A stretch of DNA of 64,000 nucleotides, taken from contig JAXRKP010000179.1 in NCBI GenBank assembly GCA_037039925.1, positions 132,501 to 196,500 on the forward strand. Direction: 5' to 3'. Of this stretch, positions 31,790-43,400 are shown one piece after another. Positions within the stretch are counted from its first letter, which is position 1, and every line of letters begins with the position of its first letter. Made by a program: the position numbers and the translations under genes. The notes beneath the pieces were generated by a model that ran no database searches, was not told the origin of the DNA, and worked only from the letters and a program-made list of their open reading frames with translations. Source of the stretch: Doris montereyensis. Taxonomy: Eukaryota; Mollusca; Gastropoda; Nudibranchia; Dorididae.

Positions 31790-32180
31790 GGTTATTTGAG
31801 GCCCAACGTACTCAGGGGACTCGGTGGTTACACTAGTTACAGAGACAAGATGTCGGCCTTGCAACCAAAAGGACATAGATTCGTGCCTCGACGGTTGAAG
31901 GTTGAAAACTGATGTCGATGATTTTAGGATTTTTTTTAAACTCAGCCTCGCCCCCCCCCCTCCCCCCCCCCGCCCCTCAACCTGGTTCAGGTAGGTTGCT
32001 CGACACTTAGTCATGTTAGTCGGAGAAGGACGGTAAAATGGAGGTCCCGTGTGCATATCACAACACTATACACGTCAAAGATCCCTTGATTGTTTACAAC
32101 AAAGCAGTCCGGGCAGCAACAAACGATTTTAATCCAGTCAACAGCACCGAGATCACCTTATTTGTGGTTGTGGGTAAAAA
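31790..32180 (+). mobile_element. tRNA-related SINE family S2, copy 2
   Basis: On the + strand: GACTCGGTGGTTACACTAGT, AAGATGTCGGCCTTGCAACC, then a C-rich run (31948-31975), CGTCAAAGATCCCTTG and a GATCACCTTATTTGTGG end. It matches 30066-30440 in the opposite orientation about 1.4 kb away. Confidence 0.7.
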
Positions 32181-32231
32181 ATAAAATAGAATAAAATCAA
32201 AACCTGTGCTCAGACAGTACCCCGGGCATGT

Positions 32232-32472
32232 CGAAAATGAAGGAAATGACATTAAATAATAATTTTAAAAATCCCTATATTGTGGACAAAGTAAACGTAG
32301 ACGGCGCGGTTGGTAGCACGTTTCCTTTTCACGGCGAGGCGATGATGGATGTTGACGCAGAGGTCGCAGGTTCAATCCCTATGGTGACCAAGATTTTGTC
32401 TCTGTCTATTTCTTGTATTTGTCTAGCCTTTGTTCCAATTGGGCTTTATTGTTATTTAATGTCATTTCCTTG
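32232..32472 (+). mobile_element. Foldback tRNA-SINE, single copy
   Basis: Ends AAGGAAATGACATTAAATAA and TTATTTAATGTCATTTCCTT are near-perfect inverted repeats. The inverted similarity extends inward (AATCCCTATATTGTGGACAAA against CTTTGTTCCAATTGGGC). Between them lies a tRNA-like promoter: GGCGCGGTTGGTAGCACG (A box) and GAGGTCGCAGGTTCAATCCC (B box). Same family as 16712-17077. Confidence 0.75.
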
Positions 32473-32674
32473 ACTTACTCTGATTGCAGAGCCTCGGGTG
32501 ACTGAAGGACAACTGCGGAAGTCGGTGACTTAATTCTCTTGGCACATATAATGCAGAGTTGGTCGTTCTTTGCTCGCTAAAGGCTCTGTTGACGGGCTAC
32601 TAGGAGTAATCGTAATTTGCGTGTAGGTTCTAAATAATCCCAAGATTGTTCTGTTTTTTAAGTGTTCGATGAAT

Positions 32675-32880
32675 TCTTCTACCAGAACTGACGTTTAATC
32701 ATTGTAAATTTCATTGCCCCCCCCCTCCCCCGTCTTTGTGTAGAAGGTAGTTTTTTTCCATTCAAATAGATCGCCATTTTGAACAGGTTATAATTAAAAA
32801 GTTGGAATAATACCGCTAACGCCTACCTACGTAACCTCAGTGTCAAATACTTATCCAATCTAATAATGTGCTTGGCACCA
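32675..32880 (+). repeat. Direct repeat R4, left copy
   Basis: Shares TGACGTTTAAT, GCCATTTTGAACAGG, ACGCCTACCT and TCAAATACT with 35990-36180 in the same orientation. The two copies bracket a 3.1-kb segment that includes the CR1-like LINE and the tandem duplication. Confidence 0.75.
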
Positions 32881-33034
32881 CTCCGGTAATGTAACAACAG
32901 TATCATGCTTGTTATTTGATACCAAGAAGCACTGAATACCAAGGCTCGATTCCACACCAGAGCTCAGCCGTTTAGTTTATTTGCATCGTTATCATCTTTA
33001 GGTGTTTTTTTCTGTAATAAAAAATAGATGTCAT

Positions 33035-33150
33035 TCAAAAGCCTTTTCCGCCATGTCTTTCATCTTGATGTTTCCTCTGAATTCACTTTGAGATCATTGG
33101 GTATAGTGGACAGGGTGAATTTCAATCAATGAAACAAACACACAAAACTC
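33035..33150 (+). repeat. Dispersed repeat R3 copy
   Basis: Contains CTTTCATCTTGATGTTTCCT, CACTTTGAGATCA, GTGGACAGGGTGAATTTCAA and ATGAAACAAACAC. The same series occurs at 18290-18430, 29080-29215 and 59265-59410, and its last part at 11380-11410. Confidence 0.65.
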
Positions 33151-33384
33151 AATTATACAAATAGCATCAACAATACTGTCATATAACCATATCATTATCA
33201 AGTCGATGAAATAAATCTTTGCGGTCTAATGGTGAAAACTGAACATCACCTGCGTATTATCTAATAAACAAATAATTGAATCTCGTTATGGTGGTGAAAA
33301 TTAACTGTTGTGACGTCATGGGTCTTATATAATAGTATTGCTAATCGCAAGGCATAAACCGTCCAAGGCTTATGTGTATATATA

Positions 33385-33737
33385 TATACAGATACTGTCA
33401 CCTAACTAACAACATTGTGAACTTGTAACCATTATGCTGTTTTAAATCTGTTGTGCATTATAGTCCCCTATTCTTGTATACTTTTTGGGATGGTATGGTA
33501 TCTAGCTTTGCATTCCTCTTTTGTGGGAGGTGGGCGGGTGGTGCTGGTATATATATAATTATTTTTTTTCCGTTATACAGATACTGTCACCTAACTAACA
33601 ACATTGTGAACTTGTAACCATTATGCTGTTTTAAATCTGCTGTGCATTATAGTCCCCTATTCTTGTATACTTTTTTGGGATGGTATGGTATCTAGCTTTG
33701 CATTCCTCTTTTGTGGGAGGTGGGCGGGAAGGTGCTG
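33385..33737 (+). repeat. Recent tandem duplication, 189-bp period
   Basis: The unit from TATACAGATACTGTCACC to GGGAGGTGGGCGGG occurs at 33385-33541 and again at 33574-33731 with only a few differences (one C/T change and one extra T in TTTTTTGGGATGG). The spacer between them is TA- and T-rich. The near-identity points to a recent event or an assembly duplication. Confidence 0.9.
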
Positions 33738-34559
33738 GTAGGTACCTACTTTTTTCTTATAACTCTTTTATTTTGATCTATCTCTCAACTTGCTGGTTCT
33801 TCTTTATTCACAATGAGATAACCCCATATATATATATATATATATAATATTTACGATGTTTATAGATATAGATATAAGCCTCTGGATATCCGTGTTATCA
33901 GTTAGCCTACATTAGTATGGGGTCGGGTCAAATTCTGTCCGTGAAGAAGCGAGACATTTTATAGAATTGAGTTGAAGACAAAGTTTATACTTTGATTAAA
34001 CATAAAAAATAATATTTGTTCTTAAAGAGCTTACATTGACAAATTGTTATATTGTGATAGGCTAATATGTTATCGTACTATGCTTTCATTTAATAGCACA
34101 AACACTCACACACCTACACACACACATATCACATAAACGGGCACAACACACTCACACAAAACAGACCCCAAAAAAGGGGGGAAAGAAGAATACCGAAAAC
34201 GATGTGAAGAGAATGTGTGTCTCATTTTTCTGTGCCAGCATGTGTAGATCTAGGACCTATTAAGAACAGCTGCTCTGAGTGGTCATCGGTTTTTTTGTTG
34301 TTTCTCTTCATATTTTTGTATAAATATATAAAGGGATGGAGGACTCCAAAGAATTATAACAGAAAAGAGAAGTGTTGTATTCAACGCTAGCTTTTACTGG
34401 TAACCAGTGAAGGACTCTTAACATGTCTCGTGTACTTATGTCAAATCTAGATTTCCCAAATAGGCCTACTTGCCTTGCTGCGTTATTTGGCCCTCTCTTT
34501 TAATTTTCTTGATTTTTCCATCTGTGAGACCCGCTAATAACGAATTATAGTATTCAAAT

Positions 34560-35989
34560 CGTGACAAAATCAGGGATGACACCAGTGTTTTTAGGAAACA
34601 GGGAAAAGAAAAGATTTCATTCGTGAGATTTTTCAGAGCTCAAAATTAAGTATCTTTATTTAAAATCCATTGAAAGACTGCTGTCAAGAAAGACGCCCAA
34701 TTTTTTTGCTTTTTCCGAAAACGAAACGCTAATATCTGCAATGGAAATAGATGTCATGCCAATCTTTTTGAGAATCAACTCAGAGGAACAAAGAAGAACC
34801 TCAGTTTTATTTTTATCGTTGATAAATTTCAATGTATTTCTTTTCATCTATGGTTTGACAGAATGACAGCAGTTTCCAATGACAATCGTAATAAATGGAA
34901 GATCTGATAGAAAACATTCTTTATAAAGTTGGGTATCATCAGCGTATGTATGGTAATTTACACCATGCGATCTTATAACTTGACTTAAGGGCAACGTATA
35001 AAGAGTATAAAGAACAGGACCAAGAACTGAGTCTTGTGGGACAACATATTTTAAAGGGAGTATATCAGAATATTTTTCATCAATTAATATTGTCTGGGTT
35101 CTTCACGTAAGGCCAAAACATTATATTGAATACCAAACGACTGATGTAATCTGTCAAAAAGAACTGAATGGTCTTTTGTGTCAAATGCAGCTGACAGATC
35201 AAGTAATGTAAGGAATGAAACTAATCTTTACCATCATCGCATGAAGTTAAAATATCGTTAACAATCTTTAACAATGCACTTTCGATGCTATGATTTCCCC
35301 GATAAGCAGACTTGAGTAGTTCAACAAGATTGTTGATGTGCAGATGTTCTTTAAGTTGTTTTGTTTTAGTACAACCTTCTCTTAAAAACTCTTTGAAATA
35401 CAGGAAAAATTTGATACCGGGCGATATTTTAATTTATTTTTAGGATTTAAAGTGTTCTTCTTGAGAAGTGGAATGGCAATGGCTAACTTATGACAATCAG
35501 GAACAATTCCAGTTTGTAATAAGTGATTGATTATGCCAGTTATGATGTCTATAAGGGTATCTAAACATTACACTAAAATACATGTAGGTATGGAGTCAAG
35601 TGGACAGGATTTGGGTGGAGGTGACAAAATGATATTTTTCACTTCGGATTCTGTGACATCCCTGAAAATGTTAAAGGCTTGACCTTTCAAATCAACGTCT
35701 TTATCTAAGGGGGTCAGACATGTTACTATCATTGTATTTGTCTAGATCATTTCTTATAATCGACACTATATTGGTAAAATATTCACCTAAATTATTAGAT
35801 AATTCATTTACATGAATTTTGCTGAGAAGAGTAGATGTTTTACAATTCCCTGTCCTGTCATTTACAATATTGAAAAGTGCATTTGATCCTTAAAGTTCTT
35901 ACTTTGAGCAATTTTCTCGTTACAGTAATTTCTTCTTTCAGATAGTATAGCTTTTTTTATCATTCGGAACCTTCACGCAAAATATGGTT
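34560..35989 (-). mobile_element. CR1/Rex-like LINE reverse transcriptase, decayed
   Basis: Minus-strand translation in broken frames gives SAYRGNHSIESALLKIVND (35280-35310 region), then PQDSVLGPVLYTLYTLPL and HTYADDTQLYK (34930-35040, catalytic YADD). After that comes NKTEVLLCSSELILKKIG and SFSEKAKKLGVFLDSSLSM (34656-34847). These are the order and spacing of a CR1-type reverse transcriptase. Many frameshifts; no endonuclease seen. Confidence 0.85.
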
Positions 35990-36180
35990 ACTCTTCCAGA
36001 AGTGACGTTTAATTATTGAAAAGTTCATTATTTCCCCGTCTTAGAGTAGAATTGTTACTCCCCTGAGCCGCCATTTTGAACAGGATATTTTTATTTTATT
36101 AAAAAGGTGGAATGGTACCGGTCACGCCTACCTGGCTAACCTCGGTATCAAATACTGACCCGATCTAAAAATCGTATTTG
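35990..36180 (+). repeat. Direct repeat R4, right copy
   Basis: Matches 32675-32880: GTGACGTTTAATTATTG, CGCCATTTTGAACAGG, AAAAAGGTGGAATGGTACCG, GGTATCAAATACTGA. Confidence 0.75.
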
Positions 36181-36395
36181 GGGTTGTAACATGCTTGTTT
36201 AGTATATTTTCTTTCTTTCTTTATCAGCTCCCATTCTACCTTCCGATGTATGGGTTTTAGATGCCCGAAATGATCTTTCTCCAGGCTGCCCTGTCCTGAC
36301 ATTTTCTGTTTCCTTCCGTGAAAGTTAAATTTCTTTTCGTTAATGCCTCTTTTATATCTTCTTCCCACTTTCTCCGAGGTCTGCCTTTTGGTCTT

Positions 36396-36752
36396 TTACC
36401 TCTGAGTTTTAGCACTGTATACTGATTTAGCTATTCTATTGTCATTCATTCTGTTAACATGCCCAATCCATCTCAGTTTATTCATTTCTATCTTAGTTTT
36501 TATGCCATCTGCTTTGGTTTGATCTCTTATTGTTGTGTTTCTGATTTTGTCTCTTTTAGTTTTCCCTGCTACTTTTCTTAGATATTTCATTTCGGCTGTT
36601 TGCACTCTATTGTATTTCCTACTGCTTAAGGTCCAGGTTTCACTGCCATAGAGGAGAGTATGACAATAAACTGTGTTGTATACTGCCATTTTGGTTTCTG
36701 TTGACAATTCTTGCTTACCCACAAATGCCTCCAAGATGGTTATATATTGCAC
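36396..36752 (-). pseudogene. LINE copy 2 C-terminal region
   Basis: A 118-codon minus-strand frame with EAFVGKQELSTETKMAVYNT, LLYGSETWTLSSRKY and MNKLRWIGHVNRMNDNRIAK. This is the usual tail after the reverse transcriptase in this type of LINE. Copy 1 lacks most of this segment. Confidence 0.8.
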
Positions 36753-37310
36753 TTGCCTTTTGGATTCTCTGGCTTATTTCTTCTCTTAGTTTTCCCTCTG
36801 AGTTAATCATTACTCCTAAGTAATTGTAGCTTTGAACTTGTTCTAAATTCTCCTGCCTAATTTAAGATTTTGTGTTTTAGCTTCCCTAGTTACTAACATT
36901 GTTTTGGTTTTCTTTGAATTTACTCTCATTCCTCTTTTATTTAATTCATTATGTTGATATTTGACTGGAGGTCCCTTTTGATTTTCCAAACCAAACTAAA
37001 TCATCAACAAATGAAAGCATTGATACATTTACTGGTTTGAGCTTCCACATACCTACATTCATTTTCTTCATGTTTGAGGATGCCTTTGCGACTGAATCCA
37101 TAAATGTGATAAACAAAAGAGGACTTAAGAAACAACCAGTCTTACTCCTATATCTACATCAAATTCTGCAGATACATTTCCAGCTACTCTCACTGCACAT
37201 GTTGGTTCATTGTAAAAACTTTTAATGACTTCTATTAAATTTTGCTCTACATTGTGTTGTTTTATGGAATGCCATAGTTCGTCCCTCCTCACAGTGTCAA
37301 ATGCCTTTTC

Positions 37311-38117
37311 TCAGTCAATAAAACACAGGTGCAAGTCAATGTTTCTCTCAAGAAATGTTTCTATTATTTGTCTAATTGTAAATATGTGATCTTGTACACT
37401 TCTACCTGATCTATATCCACTCTGGTGTTCTTCAATGTGATCCTCTACTCTTGTCCTTAGTCTCATTACCAAAATCCTGGCATATACTTTTCCTGGAACG
37501 CTAAGTAGTGATATCTCTCTATAGTTTGAGCATTCCATAGTTGATCCTTTCTTATGTATTGGTACTACTGTTCCCTTTTTCCAGTCGTCTGGCACCTGTT
37601 TGGACTTCCATGCTTGTTGATATATTGCATGTAGTAGTTTGTCTGTTTCTCTCCCTTGGTTTTTAATCATTTCTGGATAACCTTGACCTGCTCCTGTGGC
37701 TTTTCCTAATTTCACTTTTCTTATAGCTGTTTGAAGTTCTTCCACTGAGATATCTACATCTTCAGCTGTCTCATCTCGATTACTTGTTACTCTTAATAAT
37801 TGATCTGCACTCCTTGTTTCATGTGTTTTGGAGGGATTATGTAATTGTTGAAAATAATTCCTCCACGTTTCCATGATTTCGCTGTCTCCTTTCGTTATTT
37901 CTCCTTTGGCGTTCTTAATTTGTCCTATTGGGCATGCTTTGGTCTTTCTCATGCTCTTCATTGCCCCCCAGAACAGCTTTTGATTTCCTTGACAGCTTTC
38001 TTGAAGTTTTTGTCCAAACTCTTCCCACTGTTTCTGTTTTGCTTTCCTAACTTTCTCTTTGGCGATAGTTCTTTTACTCACGTAATCTATCCTATCCTCT
38101 GGTCTCTTTGTTTGCAA
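37311..38117 (-). pseudogene. LINE copy 2 linker plus N-terminal RT, longest frame (268 codons)
   Basis: Contains QAWKSKQVPDDWKKGTVVPI, HKKGSTMECSNYREISLLSV, VLMRLRT-like sequence, HQSGYRSGRSVQDHIFTIRQ and ends FLERNIDLHLCFID just before the first catalytic Asp region. It is the longest uninterrupted coding stretch of this family in the window; a stop breaks it within the polymerase domain. Confidence 0.88.
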
Positions 38118-39299
38118 ATATTTCTTCCAGGCATCTTTCTTTTCTTTGATCTTAGTCTTGACATTCTCATTCTAACATGCTGTTCTTTTCCTATCTCCTT
38201 TAATTTGTTTCCTACCACAGACCTCTTCAGTACAACTGATGAGTGTTTCTTTATATATTTGCTACTTTTCTTCTATTGTGCTTTCCTTCAGATCCATCTG
38301 CCTTTCACTGATAGATCTTTTTATCCTGGATTGGTACATTTGTTTTACTATTGGTTTATTTAGTTCTTCTATTTTGAGTTTAGTAGCTTTCTTCTCTTTC
38401 CTTTTCTGTCTGTTTTCTTCAGTAAATAATCTCATTTTGGCTATCACTGGGTGATGATCACTAAATATTTCAGCTCCTCTGTTTACTCTTGCATCCATTG
38501 TACTGTAAAAATAGGGAGCTGCTAACTATTATGTAGTCTATCATTGACTTTTCACATCTGTCTTCATTTACTTTTGTATATTTGGTCAGTCAAGACCGGC
38601 CTGTAAGGCAGCATGTTGTTTTCTTTCAGGGTTAACTCCCTTAGCCTTTGGTCAGCCAAGACCTGCCTGCAAGGCAGCAGGGACTCGTGGAGGGTGGGAT
38701 CATCTACTCCCCGTACAGGTGCTTATCTGTCCACAGCCAGGAGTATAATATTTGCTACCATCAAACGGCAGACAAACAAGGAATTGTCGTGGAAAAAGTG
38801 TTGTTGCAGAGCTGAAATCATTTCAGAAATAAAAGGGATGAGCTGGCAAGGCATGGGAAAGCTGAGTCAGAGTAAAAAAACTTTTTACCGATCATAATCA
38901 CCGTGTAGTAGTAAGTTTATCCTCTTTGCCCAAAAATAAAGAGGATGGTGAAGTGGATCGCCCAGTGTAACAGCAAAGATACTTGAACAAGTTTAGTTTC
39001 TTTGGAAACAACGAGGAAGTAATAAGCAATAGGCGTACATGGAACACTTGTATCGATATCAACAAAAAGGTGTCACAGTGGAGTGAAATCAAAAAGTGAC
39101 AAACGACAATAAGGGACAACTCCACCAAAGGGGAAGAAAGAAGGGGATAGTAGAGAGGAGAAGAATCAAGAAAGAGAAGGTGGTGATGATAAGAATGATT
39201 ATAAGGGAAACCCGAGAATAAAGAGGGGGGGCGAATGGGACAAGTCAAAGGGGAAAGAGTGGAAAGAGAATACCAGAAAAAAGGACATTTATACTGAGA

Positions 39300-39676
39300 A
39301 ATAGTCTGTTCTGTCTTCCTTGTTGGCGTTGTTGGAACAGTCTGCCTCGGGAGACCGAATCAAAGGAAACCCTTAAATCCTTTAAAAAGTATTTGAAGCA
39401 CCGCCTAGTTTTGAATGCATATTCACCAAACTAATTGTACATGCATTGTAAATAGCTTAAGTTCTACATATGTAGTTATTTTTATTTTGGTACTTTACCC
39501 CTCTTGTAATTTTATTTAAATTATTTCCGTTTATAGCAAACAATTTTATAATTTTCTTGTATTGAAATCGGATTTTATATCACTGACATTCTTTGTGTGT
39601 TATCTGTACTATGACATGTCACTGTAAAGCGCTCAGAGGTTGATATAGTGTTGACGGTGAGCGCTATGGAAATGTA

Positions 39677-39678
<2 letters not shown>
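39300..39678 (+). mobile_element. 3' end of a CR1/Rex-like LINE with (ATT)n tail
   Basis: The sequence around 39340-39410 reads like the C-terminal LPRETE...LKSFKKYLKHRL of CR1-type elements. It is followed by a 3' UTR ending AAGCGCTCAGAGGTTGATAT and GAGCGCTATGGAAATGTATA, which runs directly into an ATT repeat. Confidence 0.75.

Positions 39679-39770
<92 letters not shown>
39679..39770. repeat. (ATT)n microsatellite tail, ~90 bp
   Basis: Uninterrupted ATT repeats directly downstream of the LINE 3' end; the poly-Asn and poly-Ile open frames across it are not genes. Confidence 0.95.
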
Positions 39771-40349
39771 GTCATTGTTGTTGTTTATCATTTTTACACG
39801 TGTAGGCCTGCATCGTATCAATATTAGTATCACCGATTGACAAGTATTTGATGGAGCGATATAATCATCAATGAGGAGTTAACAAAGCGTTCGTCAGCTT
39901 TTGGGTAGCGATAAGGGATAGAGAGTAGGTAAAATGGCGTGCCTGTGTACGTGTTTGCGTATCTGTCTGTTTATGTACGTGTGCATTGTTGTCGTTGATG
40001 GGGAAAGGGGAAAAATGTGAAATTGATATTTTTGCCTGCATGCAGACAACTTCAGTCCGATCTCAGTCTGTCTCATTAATATTAATACAATACAATCAAC
40101 CTTCTCTTTCGTGAACGAATCGTCAGTAGACCTAGTTTACAAAATTAAGTTGTGGACTTTTCTTGAAGAAGGATATAAGCCGATGTGTCACTGGACATAG
40201 ATTAGACAATGACATGCCTTCGGTCTCATTAGTAACACGTGAGTCACTTGACCACATCCTCCAAGAAAAGAGGTCAGCCGGTGACGTCAATTAGGAATTT
40301 CCCTTTGTCTACCTAAAAATAGAAGGCAGGGGTCGTCGTTTACAGTGGG

Positions 40350-40410
40350 GAGTGAATCACGGTATTGGTCCTCTGGGCCTGAAACTAATCGGAATCGGCC
40401 TTGAGCAAAG
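40350..40410 (+). promoter_or_regulatory. Probable ADAP 5' UTR
   Basis: The sequence directly before the start codon is less AT-rich than its surroundings (GGTCCTCTGGGCCTGAAAC). No TATA box stands out. The start context CAAAG-ATG-G has a purine at -3 and G at +4. The transcription start is not known. Confidence 0.3.
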
Positions 40411-40492
40411 ATGGCGGACCAGTATAGGCTAGAGTTGAAAGAGCTTATTCAGTTGGATGGAAATGGAACGTGTGCTGATTGTGGGGATCAAA
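40411..40492 (+). CDS. ADAP: ADAP exon 1 (start codon, first half of zinc finger)
   Basis: Begins MADQYRLELKELIQLDGNGT and ends CADCGDQ with the first zinc-finger cysteine pair; donor GTAAGT. The start is chosen because it is the only ATG near the family's N-terminus and has a good context. Confidence 0.92.
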
Positions 40493-43400
40493 GTAAGTTT
40501 AGGAGGATTGTATTAATTGATACTCATATTTTTGAATATTCAATACGTTAGAATGAAAAAGCTAATAAAGCTCTAAATTCTAGATCTAGATCTAGTAGTC
40601 TAGATTAGTTCACAAGCAAGTTATGTCAAAGTTGGATCGGCACCTCAAGAGCAGAACTGTAGAACATATTCCTTTTTTTTTACTCTACTCACTGTACTGT
40701 ACTATTGCACCCCATGAGTGACGAAATGGGTAACAAGGCTCAATATTTGTTGAGATCTAGCCCTAGATCTAGATATTACCCTGTTAACTTTGTCAGTGTA
40801 AGGGTCCATTGACAGGAGTAGAAAATTGAGATGAGCCTAAGTCTTAGGCTAAGACATCTGTTGACAAGGATGGACCTGGCTCTCCTGTTCTCAGTATCAT
40901 GCCTCTGGATTTTGGGTAACAGATTTCTCCCCTAAAGGAGAAATTTCCAATGTTTGGAATACTAATATTACTAGACTTAGATCTATATTTATATATATCT
41001 AGATCTACAGATAAGATCACATCTGTAGGGAATGAGAGTGAGTTCGGACGAACTTTGGTTGTGGAGTCAGAGTTGAGGAGAAGCTTGCTACTCACTTCTT
41101 TCGCTGTCTACAAAGATCATAACTTTAAGTACCTTTATTTTTTCTTTCATACAATTCTTATTCTGGCATCATTCCTCGCCCATAGAGCCTGAGCTTATCC
41201 TGTGGCGAAGTGGAACATATAATAACCACCCCTGGACAGAACGCTAGCCTGAGGCAGGTTGTCACTCCCAAGCTAGTGATTGTGCCCATTTGATTGCACC
41301 TGGGTCGAATGGGGAGAATACATGTTGTCTTTCCCAAGGATCACAATATCAGACTTAGCTTTGCTAGAATTCAAATCCAGGTCCTCATTCATGATCCCAA
41401 GTCTGGCAGCCTAACTACTCGGTAACAGATCCCACATGTGTTGTAGTTATAATAATATACTGTTTTAAATGCGGTGGAATAAAAAAGATGTAATATCTGA
41501 GAAGAACATAGATGTAATATCTGAGAAGAACCAGGTCTTGTGCTACCAGGCGTTTACCTTGTAGCTGCACTAACAATATTTGGGAAATTGACAAAAATGG
41601 GACCCAATGATAACGGAGAGGCAAATTAATGGCTAAAAGTCTAATTGTGAATCTTCTTAACATTTCAGTATAGCTCCACATAATAAAAAACATATATTCA
41701 AATTTGACACCCAAACATTGCTCAGCAATCCATCAGAGTGATTTCTTTCTAATAAGTCCCTTTTCACCCAAGGTAGGGACATAACTTAGAAAAAATTCCA
41801 TGGGATAGAAGTTCAAAGAAAACCATTGCTTCCAGTTTGCTGCAATGTTTTACAACTGGTAACGACACATTTGAAAAAAACACCAATCTTACTTAGAAAA
41901 AAATTGTGAGAGAAAACTATGGACATTTTAATAATTTTATTTGAATACGATCATAGGTAATTCTTAATGTAATTGACAACGGTCACCTCATGGTCGGACA
42001 TATCGAACCTGTACTAACCATTGAATCAAAGGTCTCTGACTTTCATTTGGAAATATATAGTTTTTAAATTGTCTAAATGGATATTTTGTTAGGGATTACT
42101 TACATTTTATTTGCATTGTAATAAAATGATTCAGAAAGGAGACTGTGATCAGGTTAGATTAGACCGTTCAGGTTATACTTCATAGATACCTGTGTTTAAG
42201 AGATTTACCTATCAGCAATCAATAATGATTTAAATGATCACGATCCCTGATGCCCCCCCCCATCCATCCGGGAGACAAGACTTGGGTTTCTCAATGATAG
42301 TGCCTAACAGTCTCCTTGGCATAACAATACAATATTGGCAGTGCCTGTCAAAGATCCAAAATAATATTTAATGCACAGGAAAATAGAGACAAAGAACACA
42401 ATGGCCCGTATCCAGAGTTTTCAGCGATCCGACAAGTCATTAGATATTCTAGTTCTTTCATGTGACTTTATCACTTCCCATTTTGACTTTGACGGGTATA
42501 GGTTCAGATGCCCGAAAGAAAGGAACAATTTCTCCACGATGCCCTGTGTTGGCATTTTCTGTTTCCTTCTCAAAAAAGTTAATATTGTTTTAGCTATTCT
42601 ATTGTCATTCATTCTGTTTACATGCCCAAATCATCTCAACTGATTTGTTTCCATCTTGCCAATGGAATTCACTCGTTAAAATTATGCCATCTGCTTTGGT
42701 TTGAATCTACTTATTGTTGTGTTTCTGATTTTGTCTCAATTTTAGTTTTCAAAAAACGGACAAAAGGCATTGGTTTAGATATTTCATTTCAGCTGATCCT
42801 GTACTCTACTGTATTCTTTACTGTCCAAGTTTTGCTACCGTAGAGGAGAGTAGGAAACAATAAACTGATTGTATGCTGCCATTTGGTTTTTGTTGAAAAT
42901 TCTTATTGCCTTTACAAACCAGATACAAATGCCTTTCCTAGATGGTTATATATTGCACTTGCCTTTTTGATTCTCAGTTATGATGACTGAAAAACATCTT
43001 TTTAAGTTTTACTTGCTGAATTAATCATTACTCTTAAAAGTAATTGTATCTTGAACCTGTGTTCTAAGCTTTACTCCCATGCCCAATTTAAGATTTTTTG
43101 ACAAAAGGGAAATAGTTATTTAGTTCATTATTCAAATTTGACACCCAAACATTGTCTCTTTCATCAGAGTGATTTTATCTAGTCAGAACTAAATCAAGGG
43201 ACATAACTTAGAAAAAAAGTTGGGATTGAGAACCATTTACCAGTTGCTGCAATGTTTTACAACATATCGACCATTTACACCAATCTTACTTAGTTTGAGA
43301 CTAAGACTATGGACATTTTAATCCATAATTTGATAAACTTAAAAGAGGACTTAGGATACAACGAACCTGTACTAACCATTGAATCTATGTCTCTGACTTT

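Larger units (their letters stand above)
36201..38741 (-). mobile_element. LINE copy 2 (same family as 12680-15715)
   Basis: Ends on the left in TTCTTTCTTTCTTTATCAG and on the right in the family's 5' terminus (GTGCTTATCTGTCCACAGCC). A probable target duplication is AGTATATTTT at 36201 against AGTATAATATTT at 38742. Minus-strand order: 5' repeats, endonuclease end (NRGAEIFSDHHPVIAKMRLF, with the SDH catalytic motif), linker, reverse transcriptase, and a C-terminal part with RWIGHVNRMNDNRIAKSV. The N-terminal two thirds of the endonuclease is deleted: the tandem repeats join directly near 38583. Confidence 0.9.

Noticed and set aside
32675..36180. LTR retrotransposon with R4 as its LTRs
   Set aside because: No gag, integrase, primer-binding site or polypurine tract; the reverse transcriptase between them is of non-LTR type and the R4 copies lack TG...CA ends.
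39575..39833. Poly-Ile and poly-Asn open frames
   Set aside because: Translation of the ATT repeat tail of a LINE; not a protein.
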